A stretch of DNA of 64,000 bases from a gamma proteobacterium HdN1 (lineage in GTDB: Bacteria > Pseudomonadota > Gammaproteobacteria > Pseudomonadales > Ketobacteraceae), in assembly GCA_000198515.1 (NCBI GenBank), contig FP929140.1, positions 3,260,527 through 3,324,526 of the forward strand, read 5' to 3'. Below the pieces are notes generated by a model. It made no database searches. It was given only the letters and a program-made list of their open reading frames with translations, and was not told the origin of the DNA. Each line of letters begins with the position of its first letter. Position 1 is the first letter of the stretch. Position numbers and translations under genes: made by a program. Below, piece by piece: positions 26,156 to 34,336 of the stretch.

Positions 26156-27274
26156 TCAGCCCGCGTGCCTAGCCCAGTCCAGCCCGTGATTGCGAGCAGT
26201 TTCTGTGTAGGCGTGAATATTGCTCCGCGTTTGCAACTCATTGCGTTCATAAAATGCCTGATACCAGTGCGCCGTGTGTGCCAGCGTTTCGGTAATGTTC
26301 CAGATGGGCTGCCAGCCGAGCTGCTGCTGTGCGGCGCCGGAATCCAACCGCAGTACTTTGGCTTCGTGCGGATGTTGCGCTATGCTGGTGTGTGCTGCGG
26401 CGGATTCCGTTTCGATATGCAGAGCAGGCCAGTAGCGCTTAAGCTGTTCACCTAGCGTTTGAACCGTGATTTCACTTATGCGGCCCGGGCCAAAGTTCCA
26501 TGCCGCTGCATAGTGATCGTGATCCCATAAAAGCTGCGCCAGTCGCAGATAGCCAGATAGTGGCTCCAATACATGCTGCCAAGGCCGGATTGCGCCAGGG
26601 TTTCGTATTTGCAGCGGCTGGCTGTTTGTGGCTGCGCGAATCAGATCGGGTACCAGACGATCGTCCGCCCAATCCCCACCGCCAATGACGTTGCCAGCGC
26701 GAGCCGTTGCGATTCGCAGATTGGCCGCGCTGAAAAAACTTTTGCGGTAGCAATCCGAGATCATCTCCGCGCAGGCTTTGGATGTGCTGTAAGGATCGTG
26801 GCCACCGAGCGGGTCGCTTTCACGATAGCCCTTACCCTCGTCGTTCGCATGGCCTTGCGGTTCGGCATATACCTTGTCGGTAGTGGCGTTTACCAACACG
26901 CGAATGGACGGGCAAATGCGGCAGGTTTCCAGCAGATTGACCAGCCCAGTGATATTGGTTGCGAAGGTTTCAACGGGATGGCGGTAGCTGTACCGCACCA
27001 GCGGCTGTGCCGCCAGATGAAAAACGAGTTCTGGCTGGAATTTCAGGATTGCATCTCGCAAGGCATCCGCATCGCGCAGATCGCCGCGCACATCCTCAAT
27101 CCCGGAGAGGTTAAGTAGATTCCAGTGGCAAGGGGTGGTGTCTGGGTCTAGGGCGAAGCCCTGTACCTGCGCACCGAGCATTTGCAGCCACAGGCTGAGC
27201 CAAGAACCTTTGAATCCGGTATGGCCGGTAACTAGCACCCGCTTGCCCGCGTAAAACCCCTTGAATTCACTCAT
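26156..27274 (-). CDS. rfbG: CDP-glucose 4,6-dehydratase
   Basis: A 372-residue extended SDR. The NAD-binding motif GHTGFKGSWL is at the N-terminus, NATTDKVY marks the catalytic Thr/Asp region, and DPYSTSKACAE gives the YxxxK. The whole matches RfbG, which turns CDP-glucose into CDP-4-keto-6-deoxyglucose. ATG 27274 (MSEFKGFYAG) overlaps the rfbF stop by 8 bp (ATGAGTGA); longer starts at 27289-27403 run deep into rfbF and are not supported. It is paired with rfbF; there is no rfbH-type 3-dehydrase nearby, so the product is not a 3,6-dideoxyhexose. Confidence 0.9.
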   Translation of the reverse strand: MSEFKGFYAGKRVLVTGHTGFKGSWLSLWLQMLGAQVQGFALDPDTTPCHWNLLNLSGIEDVRGDLRDADALRDAILKFQPELVFHLAAQPLVRYSYRHPVETFATNITGLVNLLETCRICPSIRVLVNATTDKVYAEPQGHANDEGKGYRESDPLGGHDPYSTSKACAEMISDCYRKSFFSAANLRIATARAGNVIGGGDWADDRLVPDLIRAATNSQPLQIRNPGAIRPWQHVLEPLSGYLRLAQLLWDHDHYAAAWNFGPGRISEITVQTLGEQLKRYWPALHIETESAAAHTSIAQHPHEAKVLRLDSGAAQQQLGWQPIWNITETLAHTAHWYQAFYERNELQTRSNIHAYTETARNHGLDWARHAG

Positions 27275-28061
27275 GGTGCGTGTGTTCATCGTCATTCCAC
27301 ACCTTCCAAGGTGCCGCACCCGATTGCCAGAGCTCTTCCAGCCGGGTTTTATCCCGAAGCGTATCCATGGGGTGCCAGAAGCCGTGGTGCTGGTAGGCGG
27401 CAAGCTGCCCCGACTGTGCTAGCTGCTCCAGCGGAGCGCGTTCCCAGATCGTGGCATCGTCTTCGATCAGGTTCAGCGCCTCGCGCTCGAGAATAAAGAA
27501 CCCTCCATTGATCCAGCCGACTTCGCCCGGCGGCTTTTCTTCAAAACGGGTGATGCGCCCTTTGGTGATGTCGATTGCGCCAAACCGGCCCGGTGGCTGA
27601 ACCGCGCACATGGTAGCAGTGAGTTTCTTTTTGCGATGAAAGGCCAATTCTGCGCTGATGTCGACGTCTGCGACGCCATCCCCATAGGTAAAAAAGAATG
27701 CATCATCATCTAGGTACTGTTGAACGCGTTTCAGGCGGCCACCCGTCTGGGTATCTTTTCCGGTATCCACCAGCGTTACACGCCAAGGCTCGGCAGTTCT
27801 GTGATGTACTTTGACCTTGTTGTTGCGCATGTCAAAAGTAACGTCAGACATATGCAAAAAATAATTGGAGAAGTACTCCTTGATTATAAAGCCTTTATAG
27901 CCGAGGCAAATGACAAAGTCGTTCACGCCGTGCTGAGAATAGATCTTCATGATATGCCAGAGGATCGGCATACCGCCGATTTCAATCATGGGCTTGGGGC
28001 GCAGGGTGGATTCTTCACTGATCCGGGTACCTAAGCCTCCAGCGAGGATGATGGCTTTCAC
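27267..28061 (-). CDS. rfbF: Glucose-1-phosphate cytidylyltransferase
   Basis: A 264-residue nucleotidyltransferase. The N-terminal signature MKAIILAGGLGTRISEEST, followed by RPKPMIEIGG and later FFTYGDGVADVD, is diagnostic for RfbF, which makes CDP-glucose from CTP and glucose-1-phosphate. It is the first gene of the minus-strand operon that continues through rfbG, an RfbC-like epimerase, a C-methyltransferase, a reductase, a CmcI-type methyltransferase and a glycosyltransferase. Length is as expected for the family. Confidence 0.93.
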   Translation of the reverse strand: MKAIILAGGLGTRISEESTLRPKPMIEIGGMPILWHIMKIYSQHGVNDFVICLGYKGFIIKEYFSNYFLHMSDVTFDMRNNKVKVHHRTAEPWRVTLVDTGKDTQTGGRLKRVQQYLDDDAFFFTYGDGVADVDISAELAFHRKKKLTATMCAVQPPGRFGAIDITKGRITRFEEKPPGEVGWINGGFFILEREALNLIEDDATIWERAPLEQLAQSGQLAAYQHHGFWHPMDTLRDKTRLEELWQSGAAPWKVWNDDEHTHHE

Positions 28062-28159
28062 TTGTGCGCCTTTGTCTGATCGTTATTTTTGGTATGGCTA
28101 TGAATATCAGGAGGATAAGAGCTAATCAGAGTGTAGGCGAGGCGGTGGGTTTTGCAAAT

Positions 28160-28230
28160 GGGGAGAGAGCAGGCACGGGGGCCTGCCCGTACAGGAGAGC
28201 GTTGGGGCAGGCTGCTGTGCCTGCCCCTTG
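28160..28230. other. GC-rich hairpin cluster (GCAGGC/GCCTGC arms)
   Basis: Two adjacent inverted repeats share the same arm: GCAGGC-ACGGGG-GCCTGC near 28169-28187, and GGGGCAGGC-TGCTGT-GCCTGCCCC at 28204-28227. Neither is followed by a good T run on either strand. They lie between the sugar operon promoter and the stop of the OmpA-like gene, and could act as REP-like or mRNA-stabilising structures for that minus-strand transcript. Confidence 0.55.
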
Positions 28231-28241
28231 GCTCGGGGAGC

Positions 28242-28763
28242 TTAGGGAATCGGATTCTGGATGGCTTCGCGGATCATGGGGGCATCGACGCCGGTGACGA
28301 CGATCTCTACGCGCCGGTTGGTGCGGCGATTGCTTGAGCTGGTGTTTTCTACCAGTGGCTTGCTCATGCCAAAACCCGTTGCGCTCATGCGTGAGGATTC
28401 TACGCCGGCCTTGTTCAATGCATTCATTACGGAGTTTGCGCGTGCTTCGGACAGTTTCTGGTTGTAGTTTGCCTCACCCATGTTGTCGGTATGGCCTTCG
28501 ATCGAGATGCTGGATCGGGGGTAGGCGTTGAGCACGTCGGCAACTTTGCGGATAAAAGGCATTCCTTTTCGGGAAACGTTCGACTGGCTGCTTTCAAACA
28601 AAATGGAATCGCCGGTAATTGTAACGGATTCCGGAGCGGGCTGTGCTGGCGCTGCAACGGGTTCCGGCTCCGGTGCTGGAGGAGGCGGTGCTGACATACA
28701 GCCTGTCAACGAAACGGCCAGAATGGCGCCCAAAAAAATGCCTGAATTTTTGATCACTTGCAT
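28242..28763 (-). CDS. OmpA-family peptidoglycan-binding lipoprotein
   Basis: A 173-residue outer-membrane lipoprotein. The signal peptide ends in the lipobox SLTGC (about residues 18-22), then a Pro/Ala/Glu-rich spacer, then an OmpA C-terminal domain with SISIEGHTDNMGEANYNQKL and the NRRVEIVV motif, residues that grip diaminopimelate in peptidoglycan. ATG 28763 (MQVIKNSGIF) gives a correct signal peptide with AAAGAA upstream; a longer frame to 28916 does not. It resembles Pal and YiaD/OprL-type anchors. Transcribed toward the sugar operon, though its hairpins (28160-28230) separate them. Confidence 0.87.
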   Translation of the reverse strand: MQVIKNSGIFLGAILAVSLTGCMSAPPPPAPEPEPVAAPAQPAPESVTITGDSILFESSQSNVSRKGMPFIRKVADVLNAYPRSSISIEGHTDNMGEANYNQKLSEARANSVMNALNKAGVESSRMSATGFGMSKPLVENTSSSNRRTNRRVEIVVTGVDAPMIREAIQNPIP

Positions 28764-28868
28764 GAACTTCTTTCCCCATGCTTCAGACGCTCGTGAAAGG
28801 CGCGACGATTCCATTCTAGGCGAGTGTGTTCCGAAAGCAGATTGCGAATAGTGTGGTAGGTTTGAGTG

Positions 28869-28898
28869 AAAAACGGTCGCTTTGATTAAAGAGCGACC
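28869..28898 (-). terminator. Intrinsic terminator, minus strand
   Basis: Stem GGTCGCT/AGCGACC (28875-28881 with 28892-28898) around an AT-rich loop; read on the minus strand it is followed by GTTTTTC. It lies 140 bp beyond the antitoxin gene and would end the higBA transcript before the OmpA-like gene. Confidence 0.7.
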
Positions 28899-29037
28899 AA
28901 AGTTAAAAAAAACCACAATACGCGAAAAAATAGTTGGGGAATTCGTATGCTTTTGAGCGCTGGTCGCGGCCCGTCAGGGACGTCGCGCCTGCGGCGAATA
29001 GTTCAACGCCCACGCACAGAAACCAAACCCGATGAAA

Positions 29038-29397
29038 CTACGTCGACGCAGACAACAAACTCTCGTACGGAATATGAAGCCCGTCATGAAGGTTCTTAAT
29101 CATGCGTAGGCTCAGTGAACGTTTTCCATTAAGAACTTCCGACACCCGACCGCTTGTACCGATGTATGGCTCCAAGTCTCGTTGGCTCAAACCCTGCTGC
29201 TCCATACGGAACTTGATTGCCTCAATTGGGCTAGTCGAGCCAATGGGATAGTGCTTGTTCTCATACACCTCAATGAGCGTGGTGAGAATTTCCATCTCAT
29301 CGTATTCGGGAGTCTTTGGCTTTGCTTGGAATATTTCCTCCAGCCGCTTGAATGCCAAGCGAAGATCTTTGTCATTACGAATAGGCTTGATGTTCAT
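29038..29397 (-). CDS. higA: HigA-type antitoxin (HTH)
   Basis: A 119-residue protein. The C-terminal helix-turn-helix is visible as GLSQRDLEPYIGTSGRVSEV followed by LNGKRSLSLRMI, typical of HigA/XRE antitoxins; the N-terminal half would contact the toxin. It follows the HigB toxin gene by 18 bp in the toxin-first order that marks HigBA modules. ATG 29397 (MNIKPIRND) is preferred to 29412. It probably represses its own operon by binding the palindromes upstream of higB. Confidence 0.85.
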   Translation of the reverse strand: MNIKPIRNDKDLRLAFKRLEEIFQAKPKTPEYDEMEILTTLIEVYENKHYPIGSTSPIEAIKFRMEQQGLSQRDLEPYIGTSGRVSEVLNGKRSLSLRMIKNLHDGLHIPYESLLSAST

Positions 29398-29415
29398 GCC
29401 CGCACCCCGCACGGA

Positions 29416-29724
29416 TTAGTAGTCATTAACCGTTTCAGCGTCGATCTTGTCGTATTGCGCATGAGTACCGACGAACTTAACCCATACGATTTCAGCAACG
29501 TATTGAACCTCAACAATGAGACGGTACTTATTGCCGCCGATGTTGAATACGACCCGATTGCTCCCGATAAAACTGGCACTTGCATACAGGTTCTTGATGT
29601 CTTGAGGCGTTTTCCATGAGCCGGCTATCGCCTCGTCGTGCCAAGCCTCAAGCGGGCCTTGGGAGTCGGCGTATTTCTTTTGTGCCCAGAACTGGCGCAG
29701 GGTCTTCTTGGCAATTACTCGCAT
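29416..29724 (-). CDS. higB: HigB-family mRNA interferase toxin
   Basis: A 102-residue protein of the HigB_toxin family, a RelE-fold ribosome-dependent mRNA endonuclease. Typical features are MRVIAKKTLRQFW, the WKTPQDIK segment, NRVVFNIGGNKYRL and the C-terminal FVGTHAQYDKID. ATG 29724 is chosen: the longer frame to 29769 runs through the operator palindrome. It is the first gene of the operon; the antitoxin follows by 18 bp. Confidence 0.87.
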   Translation of the reverse strand: MRVIAKKTLRQFWAQKKYADSQGPLEAWHDEAIAGSWKTPQDIKNLYASASFIGSNRVVFNIGGNKYRLIVEVQYVAEIVWVKFVGTHAQYDKIDAETVNDY

Positions 29725-29733
29725 GAGCTCTCG

Positions 29734-29781
29734 ACACCTCTCCCGATTCGGGAGAAATGTACCACCCATTATGGGAGGTGT
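29734..29781. promoter_or_regulatory. Nested palindromic operator upstream of higBA
   Basis: A perfect 17-bp palindrome TCTCCCG-ATT-CGGGAGA (29739-29755) and a second, CCCAT-T-ATGGG (29765-29775), are enclosed by a longer inverted pair ACACCTC (29734-29740) and GAGGTGT (29775-29781). The location just before higB fits autorepression by HigA dimers. Confidence 0.7.
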
Positions 29782-29940
29782 CTAGCCGGCCACAGAATTC
29801 TCACCGAATAAGCATGGGCGCCTATCTGTTGCTGGAGCACGCAAGCGATACCAAGAGTACGTGCAACAGCCCTTTAAGGCGCTGTTTGTCTGCCGCCATG
29901 ATTTGATCCGCCATCGCCTTGTTGCTCTGCCCGCCACACA

Positions 29941-31581
29941 TCACACCTGAAACCGCTTCATGGTTTCTGCCAGTGCGTTCGCGTCTTCTTCCAGCGCCTT
30001 GACGGCGGTGCCTGCACCCTCCATGTTATGGGTAATCTGGGTGGAGGCGTCGGCAATGCGGGTGATGTTTCTGGAAATTTCATTGGCGGCGGCGCTTTGT
30101 TCCTCGACTGCGCTGGCGATACTCAGGTTCATCTCGGTGATTTTGCTGATATCGCTGCTGATGCCGGAGAGTGCCTGCATGGCCTGATCGGTGCTGGCGG
30201 CGGTTTGTTCCGAGTTTCTGGCGTTGGTATCCATCGTCTGTACTGCATCGGCGGCTTGGCTTTGCAGGCCGGTGATCATGCGGTTGATTTCTTCAGTGGA
30301 TTGTTGGGTGCGTGAGGCGAGGGTGCGGACTTCGTCGGCGACCACGGCAAAACCGCGCCCTTGTTCGCCGGCGCGAGCAGCCTCGATGGCGGCGTTCAGG
30401 GCCAGCAGGTTGGTTTGTTCAGCAATACCGCGAATTACGTCGAGCACGCTGCCGATGGATTCGGTTTCTTTGCGCAGATTTTGAATCACGGTGCTGGAGT
30501 TCTGTACTTCAGCCGCAAGCGCCATGATGCTCTCCTGCGTGCCCTGCATGATGCGCAGCCCACGCTGAGCACTGTCATCGACATCTTTCGCCACCGAGGC
30601 GGCGCGTTCTGCGTTGCTGGCGATTTCCTGTATGGTTTGCTCCATCTGGTGGGAGGCGGCCGCCGCCTGTTCGGTTTGCATGGACTGATCTTGGGTGAGG
30701 TTGGCCACCTGCGTGCGTGAGGTAGATACGCCTTGGCTCAGGCTGAACAGGTGGTGTGCGGTTTTCCGGGATTCCTGCACCAGATTCTGGATCTGGGCGA
30801 TAAACAGGTTGAAGGAGGTGGCGATACCGGTCAGTTCATCGTGGCCGTGCACAGGCAGGCGCTGGGTGAGGTCGCCTTCGCCGCGCGCGATGTTGTTCAT
30901 GGCGCGGGAAAATTCTTGTAACGGTGCATCAACGCTGCGCGCGATCAAATAAATCAGTGCGGCAAGCAGGGCGAGCAGCAGCAGGCAAAAGATCGCAAGG
31001 CCGCTGGCACGTTCAAGGGCGGCGGCCTTGACGTCGTCGGTGTACATGCCGGTGCCGATCACCCAATCCCAAGGCTGAAAATAACGAACGAAACTGATTT
31101 TGTCGATCGGTTCGGTGCTGCCCGGTTTGGGCCACATGTAGTGAACGTAATCCCCTTCTGGGTTGGCGTGCGATACCTTCACCATGGTGCGAAACAGGGT
31201 GTGACCGGTGGGGTCTTTGTAGTCGGCGAGTGAGGTGCCGTCTAGTTTGGGTACGTTGGGGTGCATGATCATGCGGGGTTCGGAATCATTGATCCAGAAA
31301 TATTCCGAGCCACGGTAGCGCAACTCGCGGATGGCCTGCATGGCCTGGGCGCGCGCTTGCGATTCCGGCATGCCCGCCTTTTGCAGCCCGTAAAAATGCT
31401 CGACCAGGGTGAATACGGTGCCCACCTGCTGTTTGGTCACCAGTTTCCGGTGTTCGTACATGGTCTGGTAGAGGCTGTTGAGCGTGTAGCTGGCAACGAT
31501 CACCACGATGGCGACTGATACGAGCAGGATCGCCCAGAGTCTTGAATGAATGGTGAAATTGCGCAAGAAGTTTATGGGCAT
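29941..31581 (-). CDS. Methyl-accepting chemotaxis protein with periplasmic single-Cache domain
   Basis: A 546-residue chemoreceptor. TM1 lies at about 15-35; a periplasmic sCache_2-type sensor spans 36-190 with [18 protein letters not shown] and [12 protein letters not shown]2 is at about 194-214; a HAMP domain follows; then a long coiled-coil signalling domain with the hairpin tip [20 protein letters not shown] and [13 protein letters not shown]. It would pass ligand binding to CheA/CheW; sCache_2 receptors often sense small organic acids, but the ligand cannot be read here. The C-terminus ends in MKRFQV with no CheR-tethering pentapeptide. It is alone, without che genes around it. Confidence 0.92.
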   Translation of the reverse strand: MPINFLRNFTIHSRLWAILLVSVAIVVIVASYTLNSLYQTMYEHRKLVTKQQVGTVFTLVEHFYGLQKAGMPESQARAQAMQAIRELRYRGSEYFWINDSEPRMIMHPNVPKLDGTSLADYKDPTGHTLFRTMVKVSHANPEGDYVHYMWPKPGSTEPIDKISFVRYFQPWDWVIGTGMYTDDVKAAALERASGLAIFCLLLLALLAALIYLIARSVDAPLQEFSRAMNNIARGEGDLTQRLPVHGHDELTGIATSFNLFIAQIQNLVQESRKTAHHLFSLSQGVSTSRTQVANLTQDQSMQTEQAAAASHQMEQTIQEIASNAERAASVAKDVDDSAQRGLRIMQGTQESIMALAAEVQNSSTVIQNLRKETESIGSVLDVIRGIAEQTNLLALNAAIEAARAGEQGRGFAVVADEVRTLASRTQQSTEEINRMITGLQSQAADAVQTMDTNARNSEQTAASTDQAMQALSGISSDISKITEMNLSIASAVEEQSAAANEISRNITRIADASTQITHNMEGAGTAVKALEEDANALAETMKRFQV

Positions 31582-31965
31582 GGGTCGCCTTCCTGTGGTT
31601 GGTGCAATTACGGTGATGGGTAAGCGGGGACTGCCAGTGGGTTAAGTCTAGTCGATGGGCGGGGGAGTGGGAGTGGGGGGGAATGGTTTGCAGCTATCGT
31701 GAGAACTCAGGTTTTCTGGCGCGTTTACCTCTTGGATAAGGTAAGCCAAGCCAAGCCAAGCCAAGATTCTAAGGCAATGGTAAGGCTGTGGCCCTGGTTC
31801 GCCGAGGCGCTATGCGGAGAAGGGGGAATGGATTGATTGCGCGGGAAAGGCGATTTGATGCAGAAATCGTGGTTGGATGCAGTACGACCGCCATGCACTG
31901 CCGCTGCACCAGTTCCGTTGCCGCATGATTGCGTGACGGTTGGGTGACGGCAGTGCGTGGCTGGT
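31582..31965. other. 384-bp intergenic region, contains AAGCC microsatellite
   Basis: No gene was found. It is expected to hold the chemoreceptor promoter on the minus strand and the 3' flank of fis. Its only clear structure is a pentanucleotide repeat at 31743-31765. Confidence 0.6.
31743..31765. repeat. Pentanucleotide repeat (AAGCC)4.6
   Basis: AAGCC is repeated four times and followed by AAG without interruption. Such short arrays are prone to slipped-strand changes; here it is intergenic, about 160 bp upstream of the chemoreceptor start. Confidence 0.85.
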
Positions 31966-32295
31966 TTAGATCAGCCCGTACGTTTTGAGTTTCTTGCGCA
32001 GGGTGCCACGGTTCAGACCGAGAATGGTGGATGCTTTGGTCTGATTGCCGCGAGTGTAATCCATAACAGTTTCTAACAGTGGAGCTTCAATTTCAGAGAG
32101 CACCATTTGGTAGACGTCGGTGACGGGTTGGCCGTCTAGGTGCTGGAAATAGTTTTTCAGCGCCGTGTGGACGTTATCACGGATCGTTTGTGAGTTCTGG
32201 TCTGGGGTAATCAGATGCTGCCGCAGTGTTTCCAGCGCGGTGCTTGGTCTGATGGATTCAGGTAGGGTGTCGTCTTTAAGTTGTGTAGTGTTCAT
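31966..32295 (-). CDS. fis: Fis-family DNA-binding protein
   Basis: A 109-residue protein with the Fis C-terminal helix-turn-helix ([20 protein letters not shown] followed by [10 protein letters not shown]) and the conserved central region [15 protein letters not shown]. Fis is a nucleoid protein that bends DNA and activates stable RNA promoters. It is a little longer than the E. coli protein at the N-terminus. The start codon overlaps the dusB stop (ATGA), the usual dusB-fis arrangement of proteobacteria. Confidence 0.93.
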   Translation of the reverse strand: MNTTQLKDDTLPESIRPSTALETLRQHLITPDQNSQTIRDNVHTALKNYFQHLDGQPVTDVYQMVLSEIEAPLLETVMDYTRGNQTKASTILGLNRGTLRKKLKTYGLI

Positions 32296-33290
32296 GCCGC
32301 CATTACCTCTCCCTCGATTAACTGCTCAAAGAATTCCTGAGCACTGGCGAGTTGTTGGGTTGCCGTTTCAAGTTGGTTGAAAGCCTTTCGGAACGTGCTC
32401 CCGCCCTTATGCTTCTCCACATACCAGCCCATGTGTTTACGGGCGATGCGTGGCCCCAAGGGGTCGCCATAAAAATCGTAGAGGCTCTGCAGATGACCTA
32501 GCACAACATCTTTGACTTCGTGCAACGCAGGTGGGGGAAGCTGAGTCCCTGTCTTCAGATAGTGGGTAATCGCCCTGAAAACCCAAGGGTTTCCTAAGGC
32601 GCTCCTGCCGACCATGATACCATCCACTGCGGTATGTTCCAGCACTTCTTTTGCCTTTTCAGGTGAAGAAATGTCGCCATTGGCCATTACCGGGATGTAG
32701 ATTGCCGCTTTGATTTGAGCGATGGTGTCATATTCGGCCAAGCCTTTGAACGCGCAGGCCCGTGTCCGACCGTGAACCGCAAGTGCTTGAATGCCCGCTT
32801 GCTCTGCGATGCGGGCAATCGTCACGCCGTTGCGCTGATTTGCATCCCAGCCGGTGCGGATTTTGAGTGTGACAGGCACATCGACCGCTTTCACGACCGC
32901 GTTCAGAATGCGCTCCACCAATGCCTCGTCTTTAAGAAGGGCGGAGCCTGCCGCCTTGCTGCATACTTTTTTTGCGGGGCAACCCATGTTGATGTCGATC
33001 ACGCCCGCGCCTTGGTCTGCGTTGATGCGTGCCGCTTCTGCCATGGATTGTGGATCCCAGCCGACAATTTGGACCGCCCTGAGGGATTCATCACCATCGT
33101 GGCGTAGGCGCAGGCTGCTTTTTCGGGTGTTGATCAGCTTTGGATTGCCCGCCACCATTTCCGATACGGTGTAGCCTGCGCCAAGTTTTCGACAAAGTGT
33201 ACGGAAAGGCAGGTCGGTGATTCCGGCCATTGGCGCAAGCACGACAGGGTGCGGGATCGGGTGCGGGCCGATATGAAACGACGGCTGCAT
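32292..33290 (-). CDS. dusB: tRNA-dihydrouridine synthase B
   Basis: A 332-residue FMN enzyme reducing uridine in the tRNA D-loop. Diagnostic pieces are [40 protein letters not shown] (with the active-site Cys), and [16 protein letters not shown] 33290 ([10 protein letters not shown]) matches the family start; the frame to 33326 adds 12 unlikely residues. It is coupled to fis by a 4-bp overlap. Confidence 0.93.
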   Translation of the reverse strand: MQPSFHIGPHPIPHPVVLAPMAGITDLPFRTLCRKLGAGYTVSEMVAGNPKLINTRKSSLRLRHDGDESLRAVQIVGWDPQSMAEAARINADQGAGVIDINMGCPAKKVCSKAAGSALLKDEALVERILNAVVKAVDVPVTLKIRTGWDANQRNGVTIARIAEQAGIQALAVHGRTRACAFKGLAEYDTIAQIKAAIYIPVMANGDISSPEKAKEVLEHTAVDGIMVGRSALGNPWVFRAITHYLKTGTQLPPPALHEVKDVVLGHLQSLYDFYGDPLGPRIARKHMGWYVEKHKGGSTFRKAFNQLETATQQLASAQEFFEQLIEGEVMAA

Positions 33291-33373
33291 AGGGGTTCCG
33301 GTCTGGGGGTGAAAACAGGGCAGCAATGATAGCGTTTTTGGGGTAGCGCTTCAAACGGGAGCGCTACGACTTG

Positions 33374-33613
33374 CTAACCGAAAATCCGCCAGAACCGTAC
33401 CAGTAATTGCCACGTGGCTCCCATGATCGACGGGAAGATTGCTGGAAACAGGAACGAAATTGAAGCGAACCCCGCGATGGTGTACCAAAGGTAACCGGAG
33501 TGGAGAAACTGGCCCCAATGCGCCAATTCTGTATTGGCCATCAGCCAAACAAGGATTGACGTTGGAACAGAAAAAAATAAGGATGCCATTGTGCTTATCA
33601 GGCGATCGTTCAT
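33374..33613 (-). CDS. Small predicted membrane protein (79 aa)
   Basis: A short open frame with two hydrophobic stretches (about 11-26 and 45-65: SVPTSILVWLMA and TIAGFASISFLFPAIF) and a basic C-terminus. AAGAAAAC lies upstream of the ATG. I do not recognise it. It lies 80 bp upstream of dusB on the same strand. The coherent two-helix hydropathy and placement make a real gene more likely than not, but it could be spurious. Confidence 0.45.
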   Translation of the reverse strand: MNDRLISTMASLFFSVPTSILVWLMANTELAHWGQFLHSGYLWYTIAGFASISFLFPAIFPSIMGATWQLLVRFWRIFG

Positions 33614-33716
33614 CGTTGTTTTCTTAAAGCGGTTGGGAGTAGTACATGCCTCTTCCCCTACGGAATGATTTGTGTTTTATTTTGGCGTTCTCTTACCACG
33701 CAGGGCTCATAGATCA

Positions 33717-34331
33717 ATGTGGATTACCGAAGAAAAATTAGAAGGCGATTTTGTGATTCTGGAGCCCTTGCGCCCAGAGCATGCTCGCCAGTTGGAAGAT
33801 GCAGTTCGTGACGGCGAGGCTTGGAAGCTTTGGTTTGCGGGTGTGCCGAGCCCAGAGGAGATGCAGCGCTATGTTGAGGATGCCATAAACGCAGCAGGTA
33901 AGGGGGATGTCGCGTATGCAGTTCGTTCAAAGGCGACGGGTCGGCTTGTCGGCGCGACGCGTTACTACAATGTCGATGCCAAAAATCGGCGAGCCTTGAT
34001 TGGATATACGTGGTACGCAGCGTCGGCTCGTAGAACGCCCATTAACACGGAGTGTAAGCTGCTGCTATTGAAAAAGCTTTTCGAACTGCACGATGCGATC
34101 GCGGTTGAGTTTCGAACCCATTATTTTAACCAAACTTCTCGAACCGCGATTGAGCGCTTGGGCGCGAAGCAAGATGGGATTTTGCGCCATCATCAAATCA
34201 TGAGAGATGGATCTCTCCGAGACACAGTGGTCTATTCAATTGTGGCGGCGGAATGGCCTGCGGTAAGGTCCAATCTGCTAAGCCGGCTCGCTAGCCGCTC
34301 ATCGTGCAATGAGGCAGAAAAGCCGAGGTGA
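33717..34331 (+). CDS. GNAT-family N-acetyltransferase (RimJ/RimL-like)
   Basis: A 204-residue protein resembling RimJ/RimL-type acetyltransferases: LEGDFVILEPLRPEHARQL at the N-terminus, a central strand GATRYYNVDAKNRRALIGYT, and the acetyl-CoA-site helix followed by FRTHYFNQTSRTAIERLGAK. Such enzymes acetylate small molecules or protein N-termini; the substrate is unknown. ATG 33717 (MWITEEK) is preferred; the longer frame begins with GTG at 33672. It converges on the DUF3426 gene, with stops 5 bp apart. Confidence 0.82.
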   Translation: MWITEEKLEGDFVILEPLRPEHARQLEDAVRDGEAWKLWFAGVPSPEEMQRYVEDAINAAGKGDVAYAVRSKATGRLVGATRYYNVDAKNRRALIGYTWYAASARRTPINTECKLLLLKKLFELHDAIAVEFRTHYFNQTSRTAIERLGAKQDGILRHHQIMRDGSLRDTVVYSIVAAEWPAVRSNLLSRLASRSSCNEAEKPR

Positions 34332-34336
34332 GCCAT

